Part shown: piece by piece, positions 47,738-58,355 of the stretch
Layout: every line of letters starts with the position of its first letter
How positions within the stretch are numbered: the stretch's first letter is position 1
Notes under the pieces: generated by a model
What the model was told of the DNA's origin: nothing
Databases searched by the model: none
What the model saw: only the letters and a program-made list of their open reading frames with translations
Made by a program: the position numbers and the translations under genes
From: JAEULH01 sp963789785
GTDB taxonomy: Bacteria > Pseudomonadota > Alphaproteobacteria > Rhodospirillales > Defluviicoccaceae
Reading direction: 5' to 3'
Length of the DNA stretch: 64,000 nt
Assembly: GCA_963789785.1 (NCBI GenBank)
Contig: CAWBNC010000038.1
Coordinates: 186,001-250,000 of the forward strand

Positions 47738-49077
47738 GCTTGGCGATCGCGGTCCGACGTTCCGTCCGGCGCGGCGGACGAGGCGCCGGTCGCGACCGAT
47801 CGCGTCGGGCTCGCCGCCTGGTGCGGCTACGACTGGGCCAATTCGAGCTATCCAACCGTCATCAGCACCTTCGTGTTCGCCGCCTACTTCGCCAAGGCCG
47901 TCGCCGTCGACAACGTCACCGGAACGAGCCAGTGGGCCTACGCCATGAGCGCTTCGGCGCTGGCGCTCGCCCTCGCCGGGCCGGTTCTGGGCGCCATCGC
48001 CGACAGCGCCGGCCGACGCAAACCATGGGTCGGGGCATTTACGCTCATCGCCGTCATCGCCACAGCGATGCTCTGGTTCGCCAGGCCGGAGCCGTCCTTC
48101 GTTATCTGGGTGCTGGCGTTCGTTGCCCTGAGCCAACTTCGCCTTCGAGATGGCCGGGATCTTCTACAACGCCATGCTGCCGTCCCTGGCTTCGCCGGCG
48201 ATCCTCGGGCGGATCTCCGGCTGGGGCTGGGGGCTCGGCTACGCCGGCGGCCTGGTCTGTCTCGTCGTCGCGCTGGTCGTGCTGATCCAGCCGCAACCGC
48301 CGCTGTTTGGCCTCGACGCCGCCGCCGCCGAGCCGGTGCGGGCGACCGCCCTGCTCGTGGCCCTGTGGTTCGCCGTCTTCTCGCTACCCTTCTTCATGTT
48401 CACCCCCGACACCCGATCGAAGGGCGTGCCGCCGCTCACGGCGGCGCGACAGGGCGTTGCCTCGCATCGTCTCGACCTTCCGCCGGGTGCGCGAGTATAG
48501 GCCGGTGGTCACCTACCTGATTTCGCACATGATCTACACCGATGGGCTGAACACCCTGTTCACCGTCGGCGGCATCTATGCCGCGGTCACTTTCGGCATG
48601 GACTTCAACGAACTTCTGCTCTTCGGCATCGCCATGAATGTCACCGCCGGCCTCGGCGCCTTCGCCTTCGGCTGGATCGACGACTGGATCGGGCCGAAGA
48701 CGACGATCTTCATCGCCGTCGGCGCGCTGACCGTCCTGGGCGCGATCCTGATCTTCGTCGAATCGAAGACCCTGTTCTGGGCGTTCGGCCTGCCGCTCGG
48801 GATCTTCTTCGGCCCGGCCCAGTCGGCCAGCCGCTCGTTAATGGCTCGGCTCGCGCCGCCGAACCTCTACGCCGAGATGTTCGGCCTGTTCGCGCTGTCG
48901 GGGAAGGCGACGGCGTTCCTCGGGCCGTTCCTGTTCGGCTTCGTCACCGATTTGGCCGGCACCCAGCGGGCCGGGCTGGCGACGATCCTGGGCTTCTTCG
49001 TCGTCGGCCTGGCGCTGTTGATCCCGGTGCCCGACGCCCGCCGTCCGTCCGAACCGCCGCCACCGCCTGTGGCTTGA
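47738..49077 (+). CDS. MFS transporter, UMF1 (Atg22-like) family (frameshifts, start not clear)
   Basis: Inner-membrane transporter of about 446 residues once joined. Pieces are VGLAAWCGYDWANSSYPTVISTFVFAAYFA and AGPVLGAIADSAGRRKPWVG (transmembrane 1-2 with the D-x-x-G-R-R loop), MAGIFYNAMLPSLAS, SGWGWGLGYAGGLVCLV, then after another break YLISHMIYTDGLNTLFTVGGIYAAVTFGM and SASRSLMARLAPPNLYAEMFGLFALSGKATAFLGP. Breaks are near 48135 and 48455, and the N-terminal frame has no start codon between the gdh stop (same frame) and 47870, so one more error is likely at 47740-47870. UMF1 members are putative exporters with unknown substrates. The gene converges on purH with ~150 bp between. Confidence 0.82.
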
Positions 49078-49226
49078 ACAAGCAGAAAACGGGTCCCTCC
49101 TGATGTAGTCCGGCTGCGAGTGCTTTGGCGGACAGTGGGTCAACATGTTTTTGCAGGCTGGGCCTGTCGAAGCCGCAGGGAGACAAAGCTCGAAAACAGC
49201 TGGCTCAGCAAAAATTCGGATCAAGC

Positions 49227-50799
49227 TCAATGGCGGAAGTGGCGCATGCCGGTGAAGACCATCGCCATGTCGCGCTCGTCGGCGGCGGCGATCACCTCGT
49301 CGTCACGCATCGATCCGCCGGGCTGGATGACGGCGGTGGCGCCGGCCTCGGCGCAGGCGATCAGGCCGTCGGCGAAGGGGAAGAAGGCATCCGAGGCGAC
49401 GACCGAGCGCAATGTCCGCGCCTCCGTTTCGCCGGCGTCGGTTCGGGCTTCCTCGGCCTTCCAGACGGCGAGCCGGGCGGAGTCGACCCGGCTCATCTGC
49501 CCGGCGCCCACGCCGACGGTGCGTCCGCCCCGACAGAAGACGATCGCGTTGGACTTGACGTGCTTGCAGACCGCGAAGGCGAACCTCAGATCGGCCATCT
49601 CGGCATTGCTCGGCGGCCGGCGGCTGACGACCTTGAGGGTGTCGCCGGTCAACCGGTTGTCGCGGCTCTGCAGCAGGTAGCCGCCGGCCAGCGAGCGCAT
49701 CGTCATGCCGGGGCCGAGCGGATCGGGCACGGCACCAGCGATCAACACGCGGGTATTCTTCTTCGCCGCCAGCGCTGCGCGGGCGTCGTCATTTATCTCC
49801 GGCGCGATGACCACTTCGACGAACAGCTTCGCGATCTCGGCCGCGGTCGCGCCATCGAGGCGCCGGTTTACCGCGACAATTCCGCCGAAGGCGCTGACCG
49901 GGTCGCACGCAAGCGCCTTGGCGTAGGCCTCCGCCAGCGTCTCGCCAACGGCGACGCCGCATGGATTGGCGTGCTTGACGATCGCCACTGCCGGCCCCTC
50001 GAACTCGCCGACCAGCTCGAAGGCGGCGTCGGTGTCGTTAAGGTTGTTGAAGCTGAGTTCCTTGCCCTGGATCTGAGCAGCGCTGGCGACGCCCGGCCGG
50101 CCGTCGCCGGAGACATAAAAGGCGGCCCCCTGGTGTGGGTTCTCGCCATAGCGCAGCGCCTGCCTGCGGACGCCGGCGAAGACCAGGCGGTCGGGAAACG
50201 GCTCGCGGAGCGCGCCGTTGAACCAGCCGGCAATGGCGGCGTCGTAGGCGCCGGTGCGGGCATACGCCTTCGCCGCAAGCGCTTTGCGGAAGGCCGGCGT
50301 GGTTGCGCCTTCGCCTTCGCCGAGCTCCGCGACGAGGCGGCGAGTAATCGGCCGGATCGACGACGACGGTGACGAAGGCGTGGTTCTTCGCCGCCGCCCG
50401 GATCAGCGCCGGGCCGCCGATGTCGATGTTCTCGATGCAGGCGGCGAAGTCCGCGCCGGACGCCGCCGTCGCCTCGAACGGGTAGAGGTTGACGACGAGC
50501 AGGTCGATCGGCGCGATGTTGTGCTCGCGCATCGCCTGTTCGTGCTCGGGGTTGTCGCGGACGGCAAGCAGGCCGCCGTGGATCGCCGGCTGCAGGGTCT
50601 TGACCCGGCCGTCCATGATTTCCGGAAAGCCGGTGAAGTCGGACACCTCGATGACCGCGACACCCGCCGCGCGCAGCGCCGCGGCCGAGCCGCCGGTGGA
50701 CAGGATCTCGATGCCGCGCGCTGCGAGCGCTTGCCCAAGTTCGTCGATGCCGGTCTTGTCGGAAACGGAAATCAGGGCGCGGCGAATGGGCGCGGACAT
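49227..50799 (-). CDS. purH: Bifunctional AICAR transformylase/IMP cyclohydrolase (one frameshift)
   Basis: PurH does the last two steps of IMP synthesis. The N-terminal cyclohydrolase half from ATG 50799 reads RRALISVSDKTGIDELGQALAARGIEILSTGGSAAAL, SDFTGFPEIMDGRVKTLQPAIHGGLL and NLYPFEATAASGADFAACIENIDIGGPALIRAAAKNH. At about 50340 the frame shifts, then comes YGENPHQGAAFY and KELSFNNLNDTDAAFELV, followed by AIVKHANPCGVAVG with the catalytic Lys-His of the transformylase, and the C-terminal SDAFFPFADGLIACAEAGATAVIQPGGSMRDDEVIAAADE. Joined length is ~523 residues, the family norm. It ends the htpX-rsmB-heparinase-purH minus-strand series. Confidence 0.94.
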
Positions 50800-50898
50800 C
50801 GGCGGCAGGCTCCTTCAGTGGACAATCGGCGGCTTGTGCGGTCGCGCCGGTGTCTATAGCAGAACGCCGCCCGCCGACGCACGGCCAGATCACCCCGG

Positions 50899-52823
50899 CT
50901 AATTGCCGCCTGGCGCTTCGTCGCGTAGTTTCGGGTGCCGGCCGGGCTCTTCGGCTTCAGATCCAGCGTCGCTTGGGCCTCGGGTTGGCGAGCGCTCAGC
51001 GCTTCCGGCCTCGCGTCTTCGAGGTTTCGCCGCCGGCTCCGGCGCGACCGCCCCGCCATAGGCGTCGCTGGCCTGGCGCAGATCCTGGTCGACCCGGCGC
51101 AGCGCCCACTTGATCCGCGTCACCTTGGCGTCGGAGGGGGCGCTGACGACGATCTGGCGAGTCGGCTCGGGCACGTCCGAGGCACCAAGGTAGACGCTGT
51201 CGTCGAGCGCCATCGTCCCGCCGATGGAGATGAATCGATAGATCGCGCCGCCGGGCAGGGTCAGACGGATGCCGGCAACGCCATCGCCAGCGCGCTGGTT
51301 CTCGAATGCCGCCTGGACGCGCGGGTGGAGGTGGAAGCGGACCACGAAGCGCGTTCCCGCCACGGCCTTCGCAGGCGTCCTCGCCGCGAATGTCCTCGCC
51401 GAGAGCGTCCATGTACAGGCGTCGGCGACAGATCGCGGCGAACCGGGCGGCGTAGCCGTTGTGATCGACCTCCAGCCAGGTCGCCCCCTCGGCCGTCCGG
51501 CGGATCGCGCGCACCTCCACGCGTGCGCTGAAGGCGCCCGCGGGTGTTGAGAGCGAGCGCATTGACGTTGTCGATCATTGCCGCCGAGTGCGCCGCGGTG
51601 GAGCGCATGGCGGCCTGCCAGCGCGGCTCATCTCCGGCGAAGCCGCCGCAGTTGACGATGAGCCGCTCGCGGCCGACGCTCATCTCGAACGCCCCCGGCG
51701 CGGCGTGGGCGAGCCGGTCCGCGCCCGCGGGTGGCGGACCGCCCGGCGTCGAGAAGGATCAGCACCGGCCCGGCGGCGAGGCGCTCGAACGCGCCAGCGC
51801 GAGCGCTTGCCGGCGGCCGCCCTTTAACGCCGGACTCCGCCAGCGTGGCGTCGATGACGTGGACCCGGTCTTCCTTACCGCTGTTGAAACAGAGCGAGGC
51901 CGCCATCGCCGTGGCGGAAGAAGCGCAGGATGGCGGCCATGCGCTCGATCGCACCGCTGAGGAACAGCGGGGGTTTCTTCCTCGGCGTCGACTGAGCATG
52001 GCTGCGAATCTCAAGGAGATTGCGCAGCACCGCCAGGTGGACCGCCGGGTTGCGCTGGATGTGACAGCCATCGGCGAGGATCTGTCGGTCGATTTCGCGC
52101 TCGAGAACGTCAAGCGTGCTACCCCTGTCGCCGATCGCGAGCGCCATCGCCGCGGCAAGCGCGCCAGCGATCGCAACGAAGGCAGCTTCGCTTCCGCTAT
52201 CGTATGGCAAATCGCGCCGCAGGTGGCGCGCCTGCATGTTCAGCGAGCGGTAGAACGCGCGGTGCAGGCCCTCGTCGTCACCGGCGAGGACGAAGTCGGC
52301 GCAGGTGATCCAGGCAATCAGCCGCCGGCCGAGCGATCCCCGGCTGCCATGCAAGCTCGCTCCAGCGAGGGTTCGCCCGAATCCAGCCGCGAACCAGCTC
52401 CTGCGCCCGCGCCCGCGCCGGCTCGCTGCCGAGGGCCTTGAGATCGACCAGCCAGGAGAAGCCATGCATCAGCGCGCCGGCGCGCGGACCCGGCGGTGGC
52501 ACCGACCATGGCAGCGTCCCGAACGGGAGGTTCCTGCCTGCCAGCGGCAGGTGTCCGTGGAGCACTGCCTCGGCGACGGCGCGGCTGTTGTCGGCCGGGC
52601 GAAGCGGCAGCGTCCGTTGCAATTCAGCGTTCGGCTGCCGGCTCAACAGGCGATGATAAGCGGCGGACCGATACCAGGCACGGCGCATGGAGCGCCTCGC
52701 GCGCGCCAAGGTCAGACGGCCCGCAAGTCCGCCGAAGCCGTCGATGGAACCGCTCACATTGCCTCTGCCGCGGTTTGCCCAAGGCCCAGCCTCAAGCGCT
52801 AAGGACTGCACCAGTCGTCGCAC
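50899..52823 (-). CDS. Heparinase II/III-like protein (at least five frameshifts)
   Basis: Fragments in changing frames together match the heparinase II/III-like proteins that sit between rsmB and purH in many Rhodospirillales. In order: RRAWYRSAAYHRLL and GRNLPFGTLPWSVPPPGPRAGALMHGFSWLVDLKAL; RLIAWITCADFVLAGDDEGLHRAFYRSLNMQARHLRRDL and DGCHIQRNPAVHLAVLRNLLEIRSHA; GAFEMSVGRERLIVNCG-type catalytic-domain strand and TAAHSAAMIDNVNAL; GATWLEVDHNGYAARF; GTRFVVRFHLHPRVQA. The C-terminal ~50 residues are Ala/Pro/Glu-rich. Breaks lie near 52350, 51890, 51740, 51545 and 51370. Start is 52823 or GTG 52757. The density of breaks makes this the most damaged gene; genuine decay cannot be excluded. The family cleaves acidic polysaccharides by elimination; the substrate here is unknown. 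Confidence 0.75.
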
Positions 52824-52902
52824 TCATCACAATCCGTGGTAGCAGGTTGACCCCCACGCCGCAAGTTGCTCCGGGGTTCGGGCGTTCAGCCGGCCGGATA
52901 GG

Positions 52903-54211
52903 CTAGATCCGGCGCAGGCGGGCGATGTAGAAGCCGTCGAGGCCGCCCTGCTCGGGCCAGTGACAGGGCAGGGTGCGAACATCGCCGGCCGGCGTGATCG
53001 CTTCCGCCAAGCCGCCGAATCTCGCCGGCGCCGATTGGCCGGCGCTCGACCGGCGCGCCGCCGGCGAGGAGCGCCTCGATCAGCGCCGGACCCTCCTCGG
53101 GCTGAAGCGAACAGGCGCAGTAGATCAGCGTTCCGCCCGGCCGGGTCATCTCGACGGCGGCGGCCAGCAGGCGCTGACTGGACGCCGGCCAGCGCGATGA
53201 CGTCGGCCGGGCGTCTTCAGCCAGGCCACGTCGGGATGCCGGCGGATGGTGCCGGTGGCCGAACAAGGCGCATCGAGAAGCACCGCGTCCGCCGGTTCCG
53301 CCGGTCGCCAGGCGCCGGCATCGGCGACGACGAGTTCCGCTGCTAGGCCAAGACGGGCGAGATTGCCCTGAAGCTGGCGACCGCGCGCGGGCGCTGCGTT
53401 CGACCGCGACAACGTCGGCGCCCGCGGCGCAGAGCTGCGCCGTCTTGCCGCCCGGCGCGGCGCAGAGATCGATTACCCGGCGGCCGGCGAGCGGGCCGAA
53501 GAGGGTCGCCGGCAGCGCCGCCGCCGCGTCCTGCACCCACCACGAACCGGCGGCGAAGCCGGGCAGCGCCGGGATCGGTCCTTTGGCGCGCAGTCGCAGG
53601 CTGCCGGTGGGCAGGATTACCGCGTCCAGCCCGGCGGTCGTTTCGCCGGTTCGCCTCGGCGTCAGGTCGAGCGGTGGCTCGCTCAGGTGCGCCGTTGCGA
53701 TGGCCCGCGCCGTCGTCTCGCCGTAGGCCGCGCTCCAGGCGCGCCAAAGCCACTCCGGCGTGTTGATCCGGGCGGCGTCCTGACCGGCAATAATGCCGTC
53801 GGCCTCAGCGGCGGCGCGGCGAAGCACGGCATTGACCAGACCGGCGTAGGGCCGCAACGGCTTGCGCGCGTGCGCCAGCTCGACTGCGGTATTGACCGCC
53901 GCATGAGCCGGCGTGCGGAGAAAGGCGAGCTGGCAGACGCCGAGCCGGATCAGGTTGCGCGCCCGGTCGCCGCGCTCGGGAATCGGCCTTGCGACCAGTC
54001 GGCGGATCACCCCGTCGATCTGGCCAAGGCGGCGCAAGGTCGTCGTCACCAGGTTCAGGGTGAAGGCGCGATCGCGGCCGTCGAGCCTCCCCGCGCCGAG
54101 ATGCCGGTCGATGCTCTCGTCGGCTGCGCGACCTGTGCCCAGGACGCCTTCGAGGATGTCCAGAGCGGCGGCGCGCGCATCGGCCGGCGCGCCCGCTCCG
54201 CCTGGCTTCAC
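52903..54211 (-). CDS. rsmB: 16S rRNA (cytosine967-C5)-methyltransferase RsmB-like (frameshifts)
   Basis: The N-terminal NusB-like domain (ARAAALDILEGVLGTGRAADESIDRHL, RLGVCQLAFLRTPAHAAVNTAVELA) is followed by the SAM-binding Rossmann fold GRRVIDLCAAPGGKTAQLCAAG. At about 53395 the frame changes to RQLQGNLARLGLAAELVVADA and VLLDAPCSATGTIRRHPDVAWLK with the release Cys; near 53190 it changes back to QRLLAAAVEMTRPGGTLIYCACSLQPEEG with the catalytic Cys; and near 53025 again to LAEAITPAGDVRTLPCHWPEQGGLDGFYIARLRRI before the stop. Joined length is ~436 residues, normal for RsmB. GTG 54211 is the proposed start. It lies 28 bp after htpX. Confidence 0.88.
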
Positions 54212-54239
54212 GACGTGGCTTCGGCCAAGGGCGTCGCGA

Positions 54240-55100
54240 TCAACCCCAGGGACCGGACTGGCCCTTGCGCGCCGCCAGCTCGCGCAGGGCGAGCACGCGG
54301 TTCTCGGTGCTCGGGTGGGTCGAGAACAGGCTGTCCATCGAGCGGCCGTGCAGCGGGTTGACGATGAACAGGTGCGCGGTCGCCGGGTTGCGCTCGGCCT
54401 GATCGTTGCCGATGCGTTGCGCCCCGGTCTGGATCTTCTGCAGGGCCGAGGCCAGCCACAGCGGATGGCCGCAGATCTCGGCGCCGGCGCGATCGGCGCC
54501 ATATTCGCGGGTTCGCGAAATGGCCATCTGCACCAGCATCGCCGCCAGCGGTGCGAGAATGATCATGAGAATGCTGCCGATCGCACCCAGCGGGTTGTCG
54601 CGGTTGTTGCCGAAGAACAGGCCGAAGTTGGCGAGCATGCCGAGCGCGCCGGCCAAGGTCGCGGTGACCGTCATGATCAGGGTGTCCCGGTTCTTGACGT
54701 GCGCCATCTCGTGAGCCAGTACACCGGCCAGCTCCTGATGGCTGAGCTGGCGGATCAGCCCGGCCGTCACGGCGACCGCTGCGTTGTTAGGGTTGCGTCC
54801 TGTGGCGAAGGCATTGGGCTGCGGCGTGTCGATGATGAACACCTTCGGCATCGGCAGCTGCGCCCGGGCAGCGAGCTGTTCGACGAGGCCGACGAGCTCC
54901 GGCGCCGTGCGGACGTCGACCTGCTGCGCCCCGTACATCCGCAGCACCATCTTGTCCGAATTCCAGTACGAGAACGCGTTCATGGCGATCGCAATCGCCA
55001 AGGCGATCAGCATTCCGTTCTGGCCGCCGATGAAAAAGCCGACGGCCATGAACAGAGCCGTCAGGCCGGCGAGCAGCATTCCAGTGCGAACCGTACTCAT
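54240..55100 (-). CDS. htpX: Zinc metalloprotease HtpX
   Basis: Inner-membrane heat-shock protease that works with FtsH in membrane protein quality control. The ~286-residue protein has two N-terminal helices (TGMLLAGLTALFMAVGFFIGG and GMLIALAIAIAMNAFSYW), the MPKVFIIDTPQPNAFATGRNPNNAAVAVTAGLI segment, and LAHEMAHVKNRDTLI with the HExxH-type HEMAH zinc site; the third ligand Glu is in SRTREYGADRAGAEI. Two more hydrophobic helices lie after the active site. ATG 55100 is preferred over 55112. Intact frame and normal length. Confidence 0.94.
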   Translation of the reverse strand: MSTVRTGMLLAGLTALFMAVGFFIGGQNGMLIALAIAIAMNAFSYWNSDKMVLRMYGAQQVDVRTAPELVGLVEQLAARAQLPMPKVFIIDTPQPNAFATGRNPNNAAVAVTAGLIRQLSHQELAGVLAHEMAHVKNRDTLIMTVTATLAGALGMLANFGLFFGNNRDNPLGAIGSILMIILAPLAAMLVQMAISRTREYGADRAGAEICGHPLWLASALQKIQTGAQRIGNDQAERNPATAHLFIVNPLHGRSMDSLFSTHPSTENRVLALRELAARKGQSGPWG

Positions 55101-55196
55101 GACCTCTTCCAACGTTTGATCGGCCGTCCGCTTGCGGCCCGCCGGTAATGTAGTAGGATCACACTCACGCTGCCATCCTTAGCGGATCATTGGACC

Positions 55197-55412
55197 ATGT
55201 GTGAAGAAGGTGCAGAGCGGGCGGAACAACAGGCGGAGGCGACCGGGATGCCTTCGGAACGGAGCGGCACGTCGCGGTCGCCGGATCAGGGTGAGGCCGG
55301 CGCTGCACCGCCCGCAGCGCCTCCGGACGACGAAGAAATCGGCGGGCCGAAGGGTCCCGACCCGACCCGCTTCGGTGATTGGGAACGCAAGGGCCGCTGC
55401 ATCGACTTCTAG
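55197..55412 (+). CDS. DUF1674 / SdhAF4-like protein
   Basis: A 71-residue protein whose only conserved part is the C-terminal GGPKGPDPTRFGDWERKGRCIDF, the hallmark of DUF1674, the family of the succinate dehydrogenase assembly factor SDHAF4. The first ~45 residues are low-complexity and acidic. Eukaryotic SDHAF4 helps load and protect FAD-bound SdhA. It lies beside htpX, divergent, an order seen in alphaproteobacteria; sdh genes are not in this window. ATG 55197 is the likely start; an internal ATG also exists. Confidence 0.85.
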   Translation: MCEEGAERAEQQAEATGMPSERSGTSRSPDQGEAGAAPPAAPPDDEEIGGPKGPDPTRFGDWERKGRCIDF

Positions 55413-55581
55413 GTCCGGCAGGCGCGTCTTCCGCTTTGTACCGGCATCCCCTGACAATGGTCTATCCTGACCGCAATTTGTCTGTATAAGGATCGGCGAC
55501 GGATCCATTGCCCTTGGCTGACGGCGATGCGCCGATGCTATTGTTCCAGATAGGGAAGTCACTCGTTCAAGAGGCAACTCC

Positions 55582-58242
55582 ATGAAAGCCATCCTACTGG
55601 TCACGGGGGGCGGACCGCTCGTCGTTCTGACATCCTATGACGAGCCGACCTCGCCGGACTTTCTCGACAAGCTGAGGTCAAAGGGCATCGAAAAATTTCT
55701 CGCCTGGGAAATACCCTACGATCTCGCCCGCGCCCGTTATGGCGCGCGCTTCCAGTCCGTTTCCCACGACGTCAAGCAGACCGACGATCTGCGGATCCTC
55801 GACTACAACGGCAGTCGCGCGTTCGGCCTGTTCCGCTTTTCCGAGCTGGGCCCGCTCAGTTTCTACGACGGCGACGAGGGTCAGAACGGCGAGCACGGCC
55901 GCGGCAACGGGGAGCGGACGGCGGCAGCGGCGCCGGCGGCGCGTCTGCCCTGGCCGCGTCCGGCGCCGGCGAGTGAGCCGGGAGTCAAGTTCAAGGCGGT
56001 GGTTGCCGATTTCGCCGGCGATGACTCCGGCCATGGCCAGAGCAAGCATCTCGCCGCCGCGCTCGGCGGCTTAGCCGGCTTGGCGGTGGAGCGACGTTCG
56101 GCGGCCCTGCTGGAAGAGAACAGCGATGAAGGGATCGAGGCGCTGGCCGGGGCGCTGCGGACGGGCCGCGCCTGGCTGCGCGGCGCCAACGCCCACGTTC
56201 TCATCTGGGGCCGGGTCATTGACGAGGGCCGAACGCTGCGCCTGCGCTTCCTCTCGGCGGCGGTGACCCCCTTCGGCGATGTGCGAACCTACCGCCCGGT
56301 CGGCGATACCCTGGAGCTGCCGGCGAATTTCCCGAAGGAGCTGGCGGCCGTCGTCTACGCGGCGGCGCTGGCCTGGATCGACCCGGTCACCGAGGAACAG
56401 GCTCATGACCTGGTGAGCCTGCTGGTACCGGCGGTCACGCGGGCGGATGATATGCTCGACGGCCTGACCGCCCTTGGCGCGTCGGCGCTGGCCCGGATCC
56501 GCGCGGCGCTGGCGACGGCGGCGCTCAACATCGGTCGCGCCGGTCATGACGTCGACTGGATGGAGCGGGGCGTCGATCAGTTCAAGGCCCTGCTTGCCTC
56601 GCTCGATCGGGGCGCCGATCCAGAGCTGTGGGCGCTCGGCCACAACACGCTCGGCAACGCCTTGCGCCGTCTTGGCGACATGCAGCAGCGCGCTTCCGTT
56701 CTCGAAGAAGCGCTCGCCGCCTATGACGCCACCCGGGACATCTACACCCGGAACGCTCTGCCCCTGCACTGGGCGATCATCGAGAATAACCGCGGTGCCG
56801 CGCTTTGGGCCCTGGGCCAGCGCCGCGACGATGCCGCCACTCTTGAGGCCGCGGTCGGCGCCTACCGACGAGCGCTGCAGGTCATCACACGGGCGCGGCT
56901 GCCGGTATCGTGGGCAGTGACGCAGAACAACCTTGGCATTGCCCTGCGTGCGTTGGGGGAGCGCGAGCAGGGCGTCGCCCATCTGAATGAGGCTGTGGCC
57001 GTTCATCAGGCGGCGCTGCAGAGCCTGACCCGCGAGGCGCTGCCGTTGCACTGGGCGCGTACGCAGCAGAATCTCGGCATGGCGCTGCAGGCGCTTGGCG
57101 AGCGCAGCGGTGCGCTGGAGCGGCTGGACGAGGCGGTTGCCGCACTTCAGGCCGCAATCGAGGTCTACAGCCCGGCGGATCTGCCGCTGGAGCGGGCGCT
57201 GGCTGCAAGCAGCCTCGGCAACGTCATGCTGACGCTGGGCCGTCGCGTCGGCAACGAGAGCCAGCTCGACGACGCGGTCGCGGCCTTCCGGGCGTCCCTG
57301 GCCAGCCTGGGCCGCGAGCGGCTGCCGCTGGAATGGGCGCGGATCCAGGTCAACCTGGGCGACGCCCTGCGGATGCAGGCCGAGCGGAAGGAAGGCACCG
57401 CACAGCTCGAAGGCGCGGTCTCGGCCTACCGCGCCGCCCTTGAGGTGTTCAGCCGCGGGCGTCGGCCGCTCGACTGGGCTCAAACCCAGACCAGCCTCGG
57501 CGCGGCGCTGTCGGCGCTCGGCGAGCGGGAGGAAGGGACAGGTCATCTCGAACACGCCATCGCCGCGCACAAGGCCGCGCTCGAAGTCTACACTCGCGAG
57601 GATCTGCCATTCCGCTGGGCGAAGACCCAGCAGAACCTGGGCCTCGCCCAATGGGCGCTCGCCCGCCGAGAGGAGGGCACCGCGCGGCTGCTCCAGGCGG
57701 CGGCGGCGCTGCGTTCGGCATTGCAGGTGTTCACCCGCGATCGCCTGCCGCTGGAATGGGCGGCGACCCAGCACGGGCTCGGCAACGCCTTGCGGACGCT
57801 GGGCGAACGCGAGGACGGGATTCAGCGTCTGCGCCAAGCCGTCGATGCCTACCGCGCCGCCCTGGACGTCCGGACCCGCGACCGCCAGCCGCTGGCCTGG
57901 GCGATAACCCAGAACGCGTTGGCCGGCGCGCTGCAGGTTCTTGGCGAACGCGAGCCAGGCAGCCGTCACCTCGAGGCGGCTATCGCCGCATACCGTGCCT
58001 CGCTGGAGGTGCGCGCGCGCGAGCGCACGCCGACGGAAATGGCCCTGACCCGGGTGAACATGGCGACGACGCTGTGGACACTGGGTGAATCGGAGAAGGA
58101 TCCCACCCGGCTGGAAGAGGCCCTCAGCACCTTCCGCACGGCCTTGGCCGGGTTCCAGCGGGCCGGCGCCGACTTCCATGCGGGCATGACGCGGCGGCGG
58201 ATCCAGAACCTGGAGATGGTCATCGCCGGCATGAAGACTTAA
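55582..58242 (+). CDS. Large 47-residue-repeat (TPR-like) protein with two novel-looking N-terminal domains
   Basis: An 886-residue cytosolic protein with an intact frame. Residues 1-95 (MKAILLVTGGGPLVVLTSYDE, KGIEKFLAWEIPYDLARARYG, TDDLRILDYNGSRAFGLFRFSELG) look like a small conserved domain also known as standalone proteins in Rhodospirillales. After an Ala/Pro-rich linker, ~136-300 begin FKAVVADFAGDDSGHGQSKHLAAALGGL and include HVLIWGRVIDEGRTLRLRFLS. From ~355 to ~871 there are eleven tandem 47-residue repeats of the form NLGxALxxLGERexG...LxxAVxAYRxALEV.TRxxLPLxWAxTQ. Similar repeats scaffold protein-protein contacts. No catalytic motif is seen. GAGG is 7 bp upstream of the ATG. Function unknown. 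Confidence 0.85.
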   Translation: MKAILLVTGGGPLVVLTSYDEPTSPDFLDKLRSKGIEKFLAWEIPYDLARARYGARFQSVSHDVKQTDDLRILDYNGSRAFGLFRFSELGPLSFYDGDEGQNGEHGRGNGERTAAAAPAARLPWPRPAPASEPGVKFKAVVADFAGDDSGHGQSKHLAAALGGLAGLAVERRSAALLEENSDEGIEALAGALRTGRAWLRGANAHVLIWGRVIDEGRTLRLRFLSAAVTPFGDVRTYRPVGDTLELPANFPKELAAVVYAAALAWIDPVTEEQAHDLVSLLVPAVTRADDMLDGLTALGASALARIRAALATAALNIGRAGHDVDWMERGVDQFKALLASLDRGADPELWALGHNTLGNALRRLGDMQQRASVLEEALAAYDATRDIYTRNALPLHWAIIENNRGAALWALGQRRDDAATLEAAVGAYRRALQVITRARLPVSWAVTQNNLGIALRALGEREQGVAHLNEAVAVHQAALQSLTREALPLHWARTQQNLGMALQALGERSGALERLDEAVAALQAAIEVYSPADLPLERALAASSLGNVMLTLGRRVGNESQLDDAVAAFRASLASLGRERLPLEWARIQVNLGDALRMQAERKEGTAQLEGAVSAYRAALEVFSRGRRPLDWAQTQTSLGAALSALGEREEGTGHLEHAIAAHKAALEVYTREDLPFRWAKTQQNLGLAQWALARREEGTARLLQAAAALRSALQVFTRDRLPLEWAATQHGLGNALRTLGEREDGIQRLRQAVDAYRAALDVRTRDRQPLAWAITQNALAGALQVLGEREPGSRHLEAAIAAYRASLEVRARERTPTEMALTRVNMATTLWTLGESEKDPTRLEEALSTFRTALAGFQRAGADFHAGMTRRRIQNLEMVIAGMKT

Positions 58243-58355
58243 AGGGCGCGCGGAAAGGCACGCATGGCAGCCAAGCCCTCACCCGCGGAAGAGCGCCTGG
58301 TGATGGCCCCTGGAGCCTGATCGTCCATCGGGGTTCTTCGGCGGAGCAGCCGCAC

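Noticed and set aside
56071..58179. 702-codon minus-strand frame opposite the repeat protein
   Set aside because: Mirror of the 47-residue repeats; the plus-strand frame has the ribosome-binding site, periodicity and conserved domains.
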